Shown: piece after piece, positions 32,201-41,207 of the stretch
How the letters are laid out: every line of letters starts with the position of its first letter
Numbering within the stretch: position 1 is the first letter of the stretch
IMG/VR virus record: IMGVR_UViG_3300021961_000144
Coordinates: 1-50,142 of that record
Strand: one strand, 5' to 3'
Source of the DNA: a virus
Length of the DNA stretch: 50,142 bases
The notes under the pieces: generated by a model
Database searches by the model: none
Told to the model about the DNA's origin: nothing
What the model saw: the letters and a program-made list of their open reading frames with translations, nothing else
Program-made: the position numbers and the translations under genes

Positions 32201-34741
32201 ATGTATCAAAACGTATATTATCAAAGAAATACAAATACAATCCATATATGGGATGATGTAAAAGGGTATTTTACAATGCCATATCAAAGGTATGCATTTA
32301 AACCCGCTACTAATGGTGAATGGACATCCATTTACGGTGATAAACTAACAAAGGTATTTAAATATGATAAAGATGATTCATCTTTATTTGAATCCGATGT
32401 TCCTGAAATCACAAGAGTTTTGGTTGATTTATACACTAACTCGGATTTACCATCAGAAGGTCATAAAGTTTTAACTTTTGACATAGAGGTTGAAATGAAT
32501 TCAGGTCTTCCTGATACTGAAAAGGCTGAAAATGAAATTACATCAATTGCAATTCATGATTCAGTTGAAGATTTTTACTATGTTTTAATATTAGATAAAG
32601 AAAGAAAAATTCAACCATCTAAATCTGATAATAGAATAGTATCTCCTTTTGATTCTGAAAAGGAAATGCTTTCTAAATTTTTAGATATATACGAATCAAT
32701 ATCTCCTACTATTATAACTGGATGGAACATAGATTTCTTCGATGTTCCTTATCTTTTTAATCGTCTTAAAAATTTATTAGGTGAAAAACAGGCTAGAAGA
32801 TTATCTCCTATTAGAGAAGTATTCTACTCTCCATATAGAAAAAAGTGGTTCATAGGAGGTGTTTCTGCTTTAGATTATTTAGTTTTATATAAGGAATATA
32901 ACTATACTGAATTAGATAACTACCGATTGGATACTGTTGCGAAAATTGAATTAGGCAGGGGTAAAGTTGAATATAGTGGAAATCTAGATGAGTTATTTCA
33001 AAATGATAAAGATAAATTTATTGAATATAACTTAGAGGATGTGAGATTGATTGTAGATATGGATAAAAAACTACAATTTATAGATTTGTGTAGAGGTATT
33101 GCTCACGCCGGACACGTTGCATATGAAGATGTTTTTTTCACTTCGCGTCCGTTAGAGGGAGCACTTTTGTGTTTCTTAAGACAAAGAGGATTGGTAGCAC
33201 CTAATAAAATGAAGAAAGAAGATTCTGACAGAATGTTAGATTCTATGAGGGAAAGTGGTGGGATAGATGAAAGTGCAAAAGACCAAAAGTTCATTGGTGC
33301 TTATGTAAAAGACCCAATTGTTGGTAAGTATGATTGGATATATGATTTGGATTTAACTTCTCTATATCCCTCAATCATTATGACTCTTAATATTTCACCT
33401 GAAACCAAAATGGGCAAAGTTGAAAATTGGGATGTTCAGAGATATCTTAAAAAAGAAGATGAATTTTATACAATAAAAGGAAACCAAATTGAAAGAGATA
33501 AATTTGAACACTTTCTTAAGACTAGTGGAAATTCAATTGCATCAAATGGTGTAATTTACAGACAGGATAAAATAGGATGTATCCCTGCTATCTTAGATGA
33601 ATGGTTTAATAAAAGGGTTGAGTTCCGTAAATTAGAAAAGAAGTATGGTGAGGAAGGTGATAAAGAAAAATACGCTTTCTATAAGAAAAGACAGTTAGTA
33701 CAAAAGATTTTATTGAATTCATTGTATGGAGTATTGGGATTACCTTCATTCCGTTTTTATGATATTGATAATGCAGAAGCTGTTACGATAACAGGCCAGA
33801 CAGTAATCAAATCAACTGCGGATATGGCTAACATAAAATACAATAAAGAGTTGGGTACTAAAGATGGTGATTATAATATCTACATTGATACTGATTCTGT
33901 ATTCTTTTCAGCAGTTCCTTTGTTAGAACATAGATATCCTAATTGGAGAGATATGGAAGATAAGGATGTTGCATTAAAAGTAGATGCTATCGCAGGCGAA
34001 ACTCAAGATTTTTTGAATAGTTTTTATGATGTTTTTTCTCAGAGAATTTTAAATGTACCGAAAGAAAAGCATAGATTGCAAATTAAGAAAGAATTTGTGA
34101 GTAGGTCTGGACTTTGGATTGCTAAAAAGAGATACGCACAGTGGATTATTGCTGAGAATGGTATTCCAACTGATAGATTGGATGTTAAAGGATTGGATGT
34201 AGTTCGTTCATCGTTTCCTCAGTCGTTTAAAGATTTTATGAGGCAAACTCTTATCGATATCCTAAGAGGAGAAGATAAAGAAACTATGGATGAAAAAATT
34301 ATTGCATTCAAAGGTTCACTCCCATTAGTTAAGCCATACAATATCGCAAAAAGTAGTTCAGTAAAAGAACTTTCAAAATATACTCCCGCAAAAGGTGCAA
34401 TGTTCCAATTCGCTAAAGGAACTCCAGCGCATGTTAAAGCTGCTTGGACATACAATCAATTGTTGAAGCACTTTAACTGTGGGTTTAAATATTCTCCTAT
34501 GAGAAATGGAGATAAAATGAAGTGGGTTTATCTAAAACAAAATCCATTGGGGTTGGAAACTATTGCATTTAAGGGTGCAGATGATCCTGAAGAAATTGAA
34601 TCATTTATCAAAAACTACATCGATTATGATAAAATCTTTGAAAGTGAGATGCAAAATAAATTAGAAGACTTTTATAGAGCATTAAGTTGGGGACATTTAC
34701 AACTTAAAATTACAAAATCTGATAAATTTTTCTCATTTTAA
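32201..34741 (+). CDS. 43: DNA polymerase, family B (gp43-like)
   Basis: 846 residues, close to T4 gp43 (898). The exonuclease domain has FDIEVEMNSG (Exo I, near residue 94) and IITGWNIDFFDVPYL (Exo II). The palm has DLDLTSLYPSII (Asp382), the fingers QLVQKILLNSLYGVLG, and motif C YIDTDSVFF near 561-569 with both catalytic Asp. KKRYAQWI is the KKRY thumb-side motif. It is the phage replicase; the clamp and clamp loader follow. It has its own host-type promoter. Confidence 0.96.
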   Translation: MYQNVYYQRNTNTIHIWDDVKGYFTMPYQRYAFKPATNGEWTSIYGDKLTKVFKYDKDDSSLFESDVPEITRVLVDLYTNSDLPSEGHKVLTFDIEVEMNSGLPDTEKAENEITSIAIHDSVEDFYYVLILDKERKIQPSKSDNRIVSPFDSEKEMLSKFLDIYESISPTIITGWNIDFFDVPYLFNRLKNLLGEKQARRLSPIREVFYSPYRKKWFIGGVSALDYLVLYKEYNYTELDNYRLDTVAKIELGRGKVEYSGNLDELFQNDKDKFIEYNLEDVRLIVDMDKKLQFIDLCRGIAHAGHVAYEDVFFTSRPLEGALLCFLRQRGLVAPNKMKKEDSDRMLDSMRESGGIDESAKDQKFIGAYVKDPIVGKYDWIYDLDLTSLYPSIIMTLNISPETKMGKVENWDVQRYLKKEDEFYTIKGNQIERDKFEHFLKTSGNSIASNGVIYRQDKIGCIPAILDEWFNKRVEFRKLEKKYGEEGDKEKYAFYKKRQLVQKILLNSLYGVLGLPSFRFYDIDNAEAVTITGQTVIKSTADMANIKYNKELGTKDGDYNIYIDTDSVFFSAVPLLEHRYPNWRDMEDKDVALKVDAIAGETQDFLNSFYDVFSQRILNVPKEKHRLQIKKEFVSRSGLWIAKKRYAQWIIAENGIPTDRLDVKGLDVVRSSFPQSFKDFMRQTLIDILRGEDKETMDEKIIAFKGSLPLVKPYNIAKSSSVKELSKYTPAKGAMFQFAKGTPAHVKAAWTYNQLLKHFNCGFKYSPMRNGDKMKWVYLKQNPLGLETIAFKGADDPEEIESFIKNYIDYDKIFESEMQNKLEDFYRALSWGHLQLKITKSDKFFSF

Positions 34742-34742
34742 T

Positions 34743-34773
34743 TTGGAAAATCGAAATAAAAAGATTATATTTA
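34743..34773 (+). promoter_or_regulatory. Clamp promoter (TTGG-N19-TATATTTA)
   Basis: TTGG 34743-34746 and TATATTTA 34766-34773, spacer 19. The last base of the box differs from TATATTTG, as in the 1984 promoter. Confidence 0.72.
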
Positions 34774-34806
34774 CACAAATAAAAAATAAAAATTAAAACA
34801 AAAATT

Positions 34807-35523
34807 ATGGACAAAAATCGTTTAAGCCGCTTTATCTCAAAGTATAATTTGGCAGGTCTAGTTGAATCAGTTTCTTGGAAAGCAGAAAGTAGAACATTAA
34901 CAACTCGTTTTATCTCTGATGATAAAACCGTATTGGGTACAGTTAGTGTAAGTGATTTCGATTTCGAAGATTCTACCGTTGGTGTTTATAACACAAACAC
35001 ATTAAAAAGTTTATTAGGTGTATTGGGAAATGATATCAATATTTCCTTAAAGAAAGTTGATGAAAAACCAATTTCATTATCATTGACATCTGATTCTACA
35101 ACCGTTCAATATCAGTTAGCAGATTTGGCGGTAATTCCAAATGTGCCGGATTTAAAACAATTACCTGAATTCGGAATTAGTATCGATATGGATGGTAATT
35201 TTATTGAAAAGTTCATCAAAGCTAAATCAGCATTGAGTGATATCGATAACTTTACTGTATTATCTGAAAAAGGTAAATTAAAAATCGTAATTGGATACTC
35301 TAATATCAATACAAATAGAGTTGAGTTAGTAGTAAATGATACATTTGACGGAGAAGTTAAACCAATTTCATTCTCTGCAAAATATTTTAAAGAAATTCTT
35401 TCTGCTAACAAAGAAGCAAATAAGGCAACTTTGAAAGTATCAAAAGAAGGATTAGCTAATGTAGATTTTTCAGTAGACGGATTTACTTCATCTTATTATT
35501 TGGTTGAAGTTCAATTATCTTAA
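34807..35523 (+). CDS. 45: Sliding clamp (gp45-like)
   Basis: 238 residues, near T4 gp45 (228). It has the two-domain clamp pattern: an N-terminal RFISKYNLAGLVESVSW start, a VYNTNTLKSLLGVLGNDINISL segment, and a C-terminal domain ending in SSYYLVEVQL. It forms a trimeric ring that holds the polymerase on DNA and, in T4, also activates late transcription. It lies between polymerase and clamp loader, the T4 gene set 43-45-44. Confidence 0.92.
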   Translation: MDKNRLSRFISKYNLAGLVESVSWKAESRTLTTRFISDDKTVLGTVSVSDFDFEDSTVGVYNTNTLKSLLGVLGNDINISLKKVDEKPISLSLTSDSTTVQYQLADLAVIPNVPDLKQLPEFGISIDMDGNFIEKFIKAKSALSDIDNFTVLSEKGKLKIVIGYSNINTNRVELVVNDTFDGEVKPISFSAKYFKEILSANKEANKATLKVSKEGLANVDFSVDGFTSSYYLVEVQLS

Positions 35524-35541
35524 TCCTAAACAATTCAAAGT

Positions 35542-36489
35542 ATGAGTTTTTTTGAACAACAAGAAGAACAAGTTCACTCACTTTGGGTTGAGAAATATAG
35601 ACCTACAAAGTTAGATGAATATGTAGGTAATGAAAATCTCAAAGCAAAAGTAAAGGGGTATATCGAAAGCGGTGATATACCTCACTTACTTTTTTTTGGT
35701 AAAGCAGGCACTGGTAAAACAACTTTAGCTAAACTTATAGTTAAGAATATTGAATGTGATGTAATGATTATCAATGCATCCGATGAAAACAATGTTGATA
35801 CCGTAAGAAATAAAGTAAAGAATTTTGCTAGTGGTGTAGGATTTAAACCATATAAGGTTATTATCTTAGATGAGTTTGATTATATGACACCAAATGCACA
35901 GGCATTGTTGAGAAACTTAATGGAAACATTTAGTAAACATTGTCGATTCATTTTAACTTGTAATTACATTGAGAAAATTATTCTTCCAATTCAAAGTAGA
36001 TGTCAATCATTTCAAATAGTTCCTCCTACTAAAAAAGATGTAGCAGTTCAAATTGCATCAATCCTTAAAAAGGAAGATATTCAATTTAATCCTGCTGATT
36101 TAGTTCCTATTGTAGATGGTTATTATCCGGATATTAGAAAGATAATAAACACAACTCAATTGGCGTGTGTTGATAGTGTATTGAAGACAGAGAGTGCTAC
36201 GATTGTAGATTCTGATTTTAGATTGAAGTTAGTTGAAATATTGAAATCAAAGGATGAACTTAGAAATAAGTTTATGACAATTAGACAGTTGGTAGCTGAT
36301 AATAGAATCTCTGATTTTACTGATGTTTATTCTTTTCTATATGATAAGATAGATGATTATGCAAAAGGAAATGTAGCGAATGTTATTATTGCTTTAGCCG
36401 AAGGAACTTCCAAAGATGCATTAGTTGTAGATAAGGAAATTACATTTATGGCTACAATTATTTCAGTATTACAACTTATTAATAAATAA
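35542..36489 (+). CDS. 44: Clamp loader large subunit (gp44-like AAA+ ATPase)
   Basis: 315 residues, as T4 gp44 (319). RFC box WVEKYRPTKLDEYVG, Walker A GKAGTGKT (53-60), Walker B IILDEFDYM near 110, sensor 1 FILTCNYIEKI, and the SRC motif PIQSRCQSF are all present. With the small subunit (probably the gene at 43002) it opens and closes the clamp using ATP. Its stop codon overlaps the start of the next gene by one base. Confidence 0.95.
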   Translation: MSFFEQQEEQVHSLWVEKYRPTKLDEYVGNENLKAKVKGYIESGDIPHLLFFGKAGTGKTTLAKLIVKNIECDVMIINASDENNVDTVRNKVKNFASGVGFKPYKVIILDEFDYMTPNAQALLRNLMETFSKHCRFILTCNYIEKIILPIQSRCQSFQIVPPTKKDVAVQIASILKKEDIQFNPADLVPIVDGYYPDIRKIINTTQLACVDSVLKTESATIVDSDFRLKLVEILKSKDELRNKFMTIRQLVADNRISDFTDVYSFLYDKIDDYAKGNVANVIIALAEGTSKDALVVDKEITFMATIISVLQLINK

Positions 36490-36767
36490 TGAATCCACTT
36501 TTAGTATATGGGTTTGTTGTTCTTTCTCAACTTGCATTAGCAGTTTTTAAAGTATTAGAAATTAAATGGGTAGTTGAAAATAATATAACTAAATCCGTAA
36601 TACTTTTTAATATTCAGACATCATTCTGGATTGCATCTACTGCATATTCAGTAGATAGTTTTTTGAAAGGAGATTGGATTACAATTTTTTTATTTCTTCT
36701 ATCCGGCTCAATTGGGAAAATTATTATACTAAAATATTTTAAACGAAAAGAAGCCTCATTAATATAA
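36489..36767 (+). CDS. Small membrane protein, 92 aa
   Basis: Three to four hydrophobic segments (LLVYGFVVLSQLALAVF, VILFNIQTSFWIASTAY, WITIFLFLLSGSIGKIIIL) with a basic C-terminal end KYFKRKE. No family assigned with confidence. Its stop codon overlaps the asparagine synthetase start by one base, so they are translationally coupled. It could act in the inner membrane as a transporter-like or exclusion protein; nothing specific points to a holin. Confidence 0.75.
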   Translation: MNPLLVYGFVVLSQLALAVFKVLEIKWVVENNITKSVILFNIQTSFWIASTAYSVDSFLKGDWITIFLFLLSGSIGKIIILKYFKRKEASLI

Positions 36768-38224
36768 TGTGTGGAATAATTGGAGGTAACGGGTATTCAA
36801 ATATTACAATAAAAAAAGGATTAGATAAAACTATACACAGGGGTAGAAATAATTCTTCTTTCATTGAAATAGATAATGTATTAATTGGGCACAATAGGTT
36901 ATCTATACAAGATTTATCTGATTCTGCCAATCAACCAATGTGGAATAGTGATAAAACTATTTGTTTGGTTTATAATGGCGAATTGTGGGATAGTACATAC
37001 ACAAAAGAATTAAGAGAAAAAATCACAATTCCTTTCCGGACTAAATCTGATACCGAAATAATTCTTAATGGATACGAACAATTTGGAGTCGATGTATTCA
37101 AAGAATTAGATGGTATGTTTTCATTTGCTATTGTTGATACCCGAATAAATAAAATATTAGTTGTTAGAGATTATGTTGGTGAGCTTCCATTGTGGTATGC
37201 AATCGACAATGATGGTAAGTTGGTATTTTGTTCTGAAAAGAAAGGATTGCCACTTTCAGACATTTATGAAAAGCAAGTAAAGGCAATTTATCCAGGTACA
37301 TATCTTCAATACGATTATAAAACGCTGGAATATCAAACAGTAACTTATTACAAACTTCCATCTGAAATTATTAATGATGATAGAGAAACTATCGTTAGGA
37401 ATATAAGAGTGATGTTAGAAGAAGCAGTAAGAGTTAAGATGATATCAGATGTTCCTATTTGCACTATTCTTAGTGGAGGAATTGATTCTGTTATTACCAC
37501 ATATATTCTTTCTAAAATTAAACCTGATATTGAAGCATTCGTAGTATCAATGGGAGATGGTAATACAAAAGATGATGATATTAAATACGCAAGAATATCA
37601 GCTAAAGAATTTGGTGTTAAGTTGCACGAAATTATATTAACTGAAAAAGATGTAGAGGATGCTATTGAAGAAACACTTTATGTAATTGAGCAGAGTAGAT
37701 GGCAAAATGTAGGTTCTGCAATTGCTCAAATAGCACTTTCTAGAAAGATAAATGAATTGGGGTTTAAAGTTGTGTTTAGTGGCGACCTATCCGATGAAAT
37801 TTGGGGAAGTTATGGTCACATACAAGCATTTCATTGGAGACCTGAGGATTATGATATTGCACGAAGAAAGTTAGTAGAAGATGTGCATAAAACAAATTTT
37901 TTAACAACAAATCAATCTATTATGTGGGGTGGAACAGTTGAAGTTCGCACACCATATAGTTGGAGACCATTCGTAGAATATACACTCAATATTCCACCTC
38001 TATATCAAAAAGAAGACGGGCATATGAAACCTTTATTAAGGGCAGCATTTAAAGGAGAAATTTCAGATGAGTTATTATATAGACCTAAAGTTTACTTCGC
38101 TAAAGGATGCAGAACCGGTGATATGATGGAAGCTAGAAAAGATATTTTGAAATCTAAATTAAAATTCTTATATTCGTATAAGAATGATATATTATTTGAT
38201 AAATTTTTCTCACTAAATGATTAG
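36767..38224 (+). CDS. asnB: Asparagine synthetase (glutamine-hydrolysing)
   Basis: 485 residues. The class II glutaminase domain starts with the nucleophile Cys2 in MCGIIGG, and has the NG pair (70-71) in VYNGELWD and the SDTE motif (94-97). The synthetase domain has the pyrophosphate loop LSGGIDS (236-241), followed by an FSGDLSDEIWG segment corresponding to the family's SGxGADE region, and the C-terminal RAAFKGEI. It would convert Asp to Asn, or amidate another carboxylate, using glutamine and ATP. It is slightly shorter than AsnB (~550). It overlaps the next gene by 8 bases. The acceptor is uncertain. Confidence 0.88.
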   Translation: MCGIIGGNGYSNITIKKGLDKTIHRGRNNSSFIEIDNVLIGHNRLSIQDLSDSANQPMWNSDKTICLVYNGELWDSTYTKELREKITIPFRTKSDTEIILNGYEQFGVDVFKELDGMFSFAIVDTRINKILVVRDYVGELPLWYAIDNDGKLVFCSEKKGLPLSDIYEKQVKAIYPGTYLQYDYKTLEYQTVTYYKLPSEIINDDRETIVRNIRVMLEEAVRVKMISDVPICTILSGGIDSVITTYILSKIKPDIEAFVVSMGDGNTKDDDIKYARISAKEFGVKLHEIILTEKDVEDAIEETLYVIEQSRWQNVGSAIAQIALSRKINELGFKVVFSGDLSDEIWGSYGHIQAFHWRPEDYDIARRKLVEDVHKTNFLTTNQSIMWGGTVEVRTPYSWRPFVEYTLNIPPLYQKEDGHMKPLLRAAFKGEISDELLYRPKVYFAKGCRTGDMMEARKDILKSKLKFLYSYKNDILFDKFFSLND

Positions 38225-38798
38225 GATACTCAATATAAAAACCGATGGCGAAGAAATGGAATCTGCTATCAAAGAAGCAATGGAGATAATTGATTTATAT
38301 CCAAAGGTATTTCCACATTTAAGTGGGCAAGGATTTAAATTAAAAAAATACTTTAGTAAACCAAATGGAGGAGTTGTATTACAGGATGGAGTTGTAATTA
38401 CGTTTGAAAAAAGTAAAAGCAATTCTAAAATAGCTAGAAAAACCTTTGCCAGAAAGAAAAAGGGTGATATGATTATTCATCAAATTGCTTCTAAGTATAG
38501 AAATGGTTCAGCTCAAAAAGTATTCAATGAGTTTGTTGAATATTGTAAAACAAATCATTGTGAAAATATAATTTTATCAGTAAGAACTGCCAATGAAACT
38601 GCTAGAAAATTTTATGAAAGAAATGGCTTTGAATTGGTTGATGAGAATTCTCAAATGTGGCATGGTAAAAAAGAGGGATATATTTCAGGATCCATCTATA
38701 AATTAAGATTACCCGCTGATAAAAATATTGAAACAATTACTGATAATAAAAAATATAATTTTATAAGAAATGTATTTAGATTATTTCGACAAATTTAA
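38217..38798 (+). CDS. GNAT N-acetyltransferase
   Basis: 193 residues. The GNAT core appears in the second half: DMIIHQIASKYRNGSAQKVFNEFVEYCKTN (helix 3 with the acetyl-CoA-binding RNGSA turn), ENIILSVRTANETARKFYERNGFELV (motif B, the typical N-x-A-R-x-F-Y-E-R-x-G-F). The first ~85 residues carry a GFKLKKYFSKPNGGVVLQDGVVITFEK strand region. The substrate is unknown. It overlaps the upstream asnB and the downstream methyltransferase, so the block is one unit. Confidence 0.82.
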   Translation: MIRILNIKTDGEEMESAIKEAMEIIDLYPKVFPHLSGQGFKLKKYFSKPNGGVVLQDGVVITFEKSKSNSKIARKTFARKKKGDMIIHQIASKYRNGSAQKVFNEFVEYCKTNHCENIILSVRTANETARKFYERNGFELVDENSQMWHGKKEGYISGSIYKLRLPADKNIETITDNKKYNFIRNVFRLFRQI

Positions 38799-39999
38799 AG
38801 GGATGACCCCTTATCTCCATATTGGAAAAGAAGAATGGAGTTATATAAAACAAACATTTGCATTAGAAGATGTTAAGGAAACATTGGCTGATATTCTTAT
38901 GGAATACCCAATCCCTTACGCAGATATAACTGAAGCAGAAGCATTGGATGCTTATAAAAAACTAAAAGGAACTTGGTGGGCAGATATTCTAAAAGAAGGA
39001 GAATGGTTTCCTCGTAAAGCATCAGAAAGTAATTACCCTTTAACATTTAGAGGTAAACAACAATACTTTAGTAGAAATAATGTGGGCAATGAAGCATCTA
39101 ATTTCTTTCAACAAGCTAATAGATGGAGTGTAGACGGGACGGTTTCTCCTGGCCCTAAAAGAACTTGGGAAACAAGAGAGTTTATGGTTTCACTTATGGG
39201 TGGATTATATACACTTAAGTTTGATGAGATTGATAGAAACTCTTTGAGAACTTGTTTAGGGTTGAGAAAATACATTTGTGCACAATTCAAACCAAATGTA
39301 GCAAAAGCACTATATGATTATCTTAAGGTTGAAAATGTATTAGATTTTTCAGCTGGATGGGGTGATAGAGTAGCAGGATTTTATGCGAGTGAATATGGAA
39401 AACATTATGTGGGCATTGACCCGAGAAAAGAAAATCATCCAATCTATAATCAGCAGGCAGAGTGGTATGAAAAACATAGAACATTTTTTGAGGTTGAAAA
39501 GAAAGCAGAGTTTCATTGTTCTCCTGCTGAAGATTTTGATTTCACTCAATTCGAAAATCATTTCGATATTGTATTCACCTCCCCCCCGTATTTTAATGTT
39601 GAAAGATATTCTTATGATGACACTCAAAGTTGGGTGAGATATAAATCAATTGATGCATGGAATGAGCAATTCTTACATAGAGTAATTCACAATCTATGGC
39701 CAACGATACGCAAAGGTGGTTATTTGGCAGTGAACATTGCCGATGTATATGCTAAATCAAATGATAGAGAAAAGGGATATGTGGAGATTACAAACCCAAT
39801 GAATGATTATATCAAAACATTAGGCGCAGAATACGAAGGTTGTTTGGGCATGGAGATGGCAAAGAGACCAGGTTCAGCGGGAGCAGGTGCAATCATAGAA
39901 GGTGATGAGGGTAGATATACCGAAGAGGCATTAGAGAAAGCGAAAGAAGCTGAAGGTAAAAGATTTTGTGAACCAATTTGGATATGGAAAAAACTATAA
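38770..39999 (+). CDS. SPPY-type SAM-dependent methyltransferase, tandem copy A
   Basis: 409 residues. SAM motif DFSAGWGDRVAGFYAS (about 192-207), acidic loop VGIDPRKENHP, catalytic SPPY (271-274) in FTSPPYFNVERYSYDDTQS, a GGYLAVNIADVY strand, and a distinctive GMEMAKRPGSAGAGA segment before the C-terminal EPIWIWKK. The N-terminal ~180 residues (KLKGTWWADILKEGEWFPR) are conserved with copy B and are probably a target-recognition domain. The start overlaps the GNAT gene by 29 bases; a later ATG at 38803 is possible. Target base unproven; SPPY points to N4-cytosine. Confidence 0.83.
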   Translation: MYLDYFDKFKGMTPYLHIGKEEWSYIKQTFALEDVKETLADILMEYPIPYADITEAEALDAYKKLKGTWWADILKEGEWFPRKASESNYPLTFRGKQQYFSRNNVGNEASNFFQQANRWSVDGTVSPGPKRTWETREFMVSLMGGLYTLKFDEIDRNSLRTCLGLRKYICAQFKPNVAKALYDYLKVENVLDFSAGWGDRVAGFYASEYGKHYVGIDPRKENHPIYNQQAEWYEKHRTFFEVEKKAEFHCSPAEDFDFTQFENHFDIVFTSPPYFNVERYSYDDTQSWVRYKSIDAWNEQFLHRVIHNLWPTIRKGGYLAVNIADVYAKSNDREKGYVEITNPMNDYIKTLGAEYEGCLGMEMAKRPGSAGAGAIIEGDEGRYTEEALEKAKEAEGKRFCEPIWIWKKL

Positions 40000-41207
40000 A
40001 AGAATATTTCAGTAAGTTTTATAATATGAAACCATATCTTTCTATTGATGAGGAAGAATGGGCATATATTATAAAGACCTTCGATAAAGAAGATATTATT
40101 GAAACTCTTTCAGAAGTTTGCCATACATATCCATTACCAATTCCTGTTTACACTAATGAAGAGATATTGGAAGATTATCAAAAACTAAAAGGAACTTGGT
40201 GGCCTGACATCCTAATTGAAGGTGAATGGTTTCCTCGTAATGGTAGAGAAAGTAAATACCCACTTACATTTGATGGTAAGTTTATGTATTTTAAAAAGTA
40301 TACCGTTGGTAATAAAGCATCGAATAAATTTCATGTAGAGAATAGATATAAAGTTGATTGGGTAAGAGGCCCATCCGGTTGGAGAACGTGGCAGACAGTC
40401 GAAGGAATTAAGACCATTGTAAGAGCATTTTTTACATTGGATAAAGTTCTTACCGATGTTAATATCAATACTCTTAAGATGGCTATGAATTTAAGAAAGT
40501 ATGTTGCTTCTCAATTCAAACCAAATGTTGCTAAAGCGTTATATGATTATTTCAAATCGGAAACTATATTAGATTTTTCAGCGGGGTGGGGTGATAGATT
40601 TGCTGGATTTTATGCAACTGATAATGCTAAACACTATGTTGGTATTGACCCTAATTTAAACAATCATCCGAATTATTTATTGCAAGAAGAATACTATAAA
40701 AAGTATCAAACATTTTTTGAAGAACCAAAGAAGGCAACATTTATACCACAACCAGCGGAGGATGTTGATTATTCAGAATATACTGATTATTTTGATACAA
40801 TTTTTACATCACCTCCTTACTTTAATACCGAAAGATATTCAGATCATGATACACAATCTTATTTGAGATATAAGCAAATAGATGATTGGAATACAAACTT
40901 TTTACATAAAGCGTTGGATAAAATGATACCAACTCTTAAGAAGGGAGGAGTATTAGCAGTTAATATATCAGATGTATTTTCTGCACCAGATGGGGGGTAT
41001 GTAGATATAACGAATTCTATGAATGATTTTCTTCATTCTAAGGGATTAAAATATAGAGGGTGTATTGGTATGGAAATGACAAAAAGACCTAACAGCGGAG
41101 GAGCTGGAACTGCTGTGAGTGAATATTATACTGAAGAATCTAAAAAACAAGCCGAAGAAGGTAAAAACAGAGCATTTGGAGAACCAATATGGATATGGGA
41201 AAAATAG
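39984..41207 (+). CDS. SPPY-type SAM-dependent methyltransferase, tandem copy B
   Basis: 407 residues from ATG 39984; a TTG at 39978 is rejected. It aligns with copy A end to end: PYL.I..EEW.YI at the start, KLKGTWWPDILIEGEWFPR, DFSAGWGDRFAGFYAT, SPPY at 276-279 in FTSPPYFNTERYSDHDTQS, GMEMTKRPNSGGAGT, and EPIWIWEK at the end. About half or more of positions are identical by eye. Copy B starts inside the last codons of copy A. A tandem duplication followed by divergence is likely; the two may recognise different sites or act as a heterodimer. Confidence 0.83.
   Translation: MEKTIKEYFSKFYNMKPYLSIDEEEWAYIIKTFDKEDIIETLSEVCHTYPLPIPVYTNEEILEDYQKLKGTWWPDILIEGEWFPRNGRESKYPLTFDGKFMYFKKYTVGNKASNKFHVENRYKVDWVRGPSGWRTWQTVEGIKTIVRAFFTLDKVLTDVNINTLKMAMNLRKYVASQFKPNVAKALYDYFKSETILDFSAGWGDRFAGFYATDNAKHYVGIDPNLNNHPNYLLQEEYYKKYQTFFEEPKKATFIPQPAEDVDYSEYTDYFDTIFTSPPYFNTERYSDHDTQSYLRYKQIDDWNTNFLHKALDKMIPTLKKGGVLAVNISDVFSAPDGGYVDITNSMNDFLHSKGLKYRGCIGMEMTKRPNSGGAGTAVSEYYTEESKKQAEEGKNRAFGEPIWIWEK

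Noticed and set aside
36489-36767. Holin
   Set aside because: No endolysin is adjacent and the gene is coupled to clamp loader and asparagine synthetase genes.
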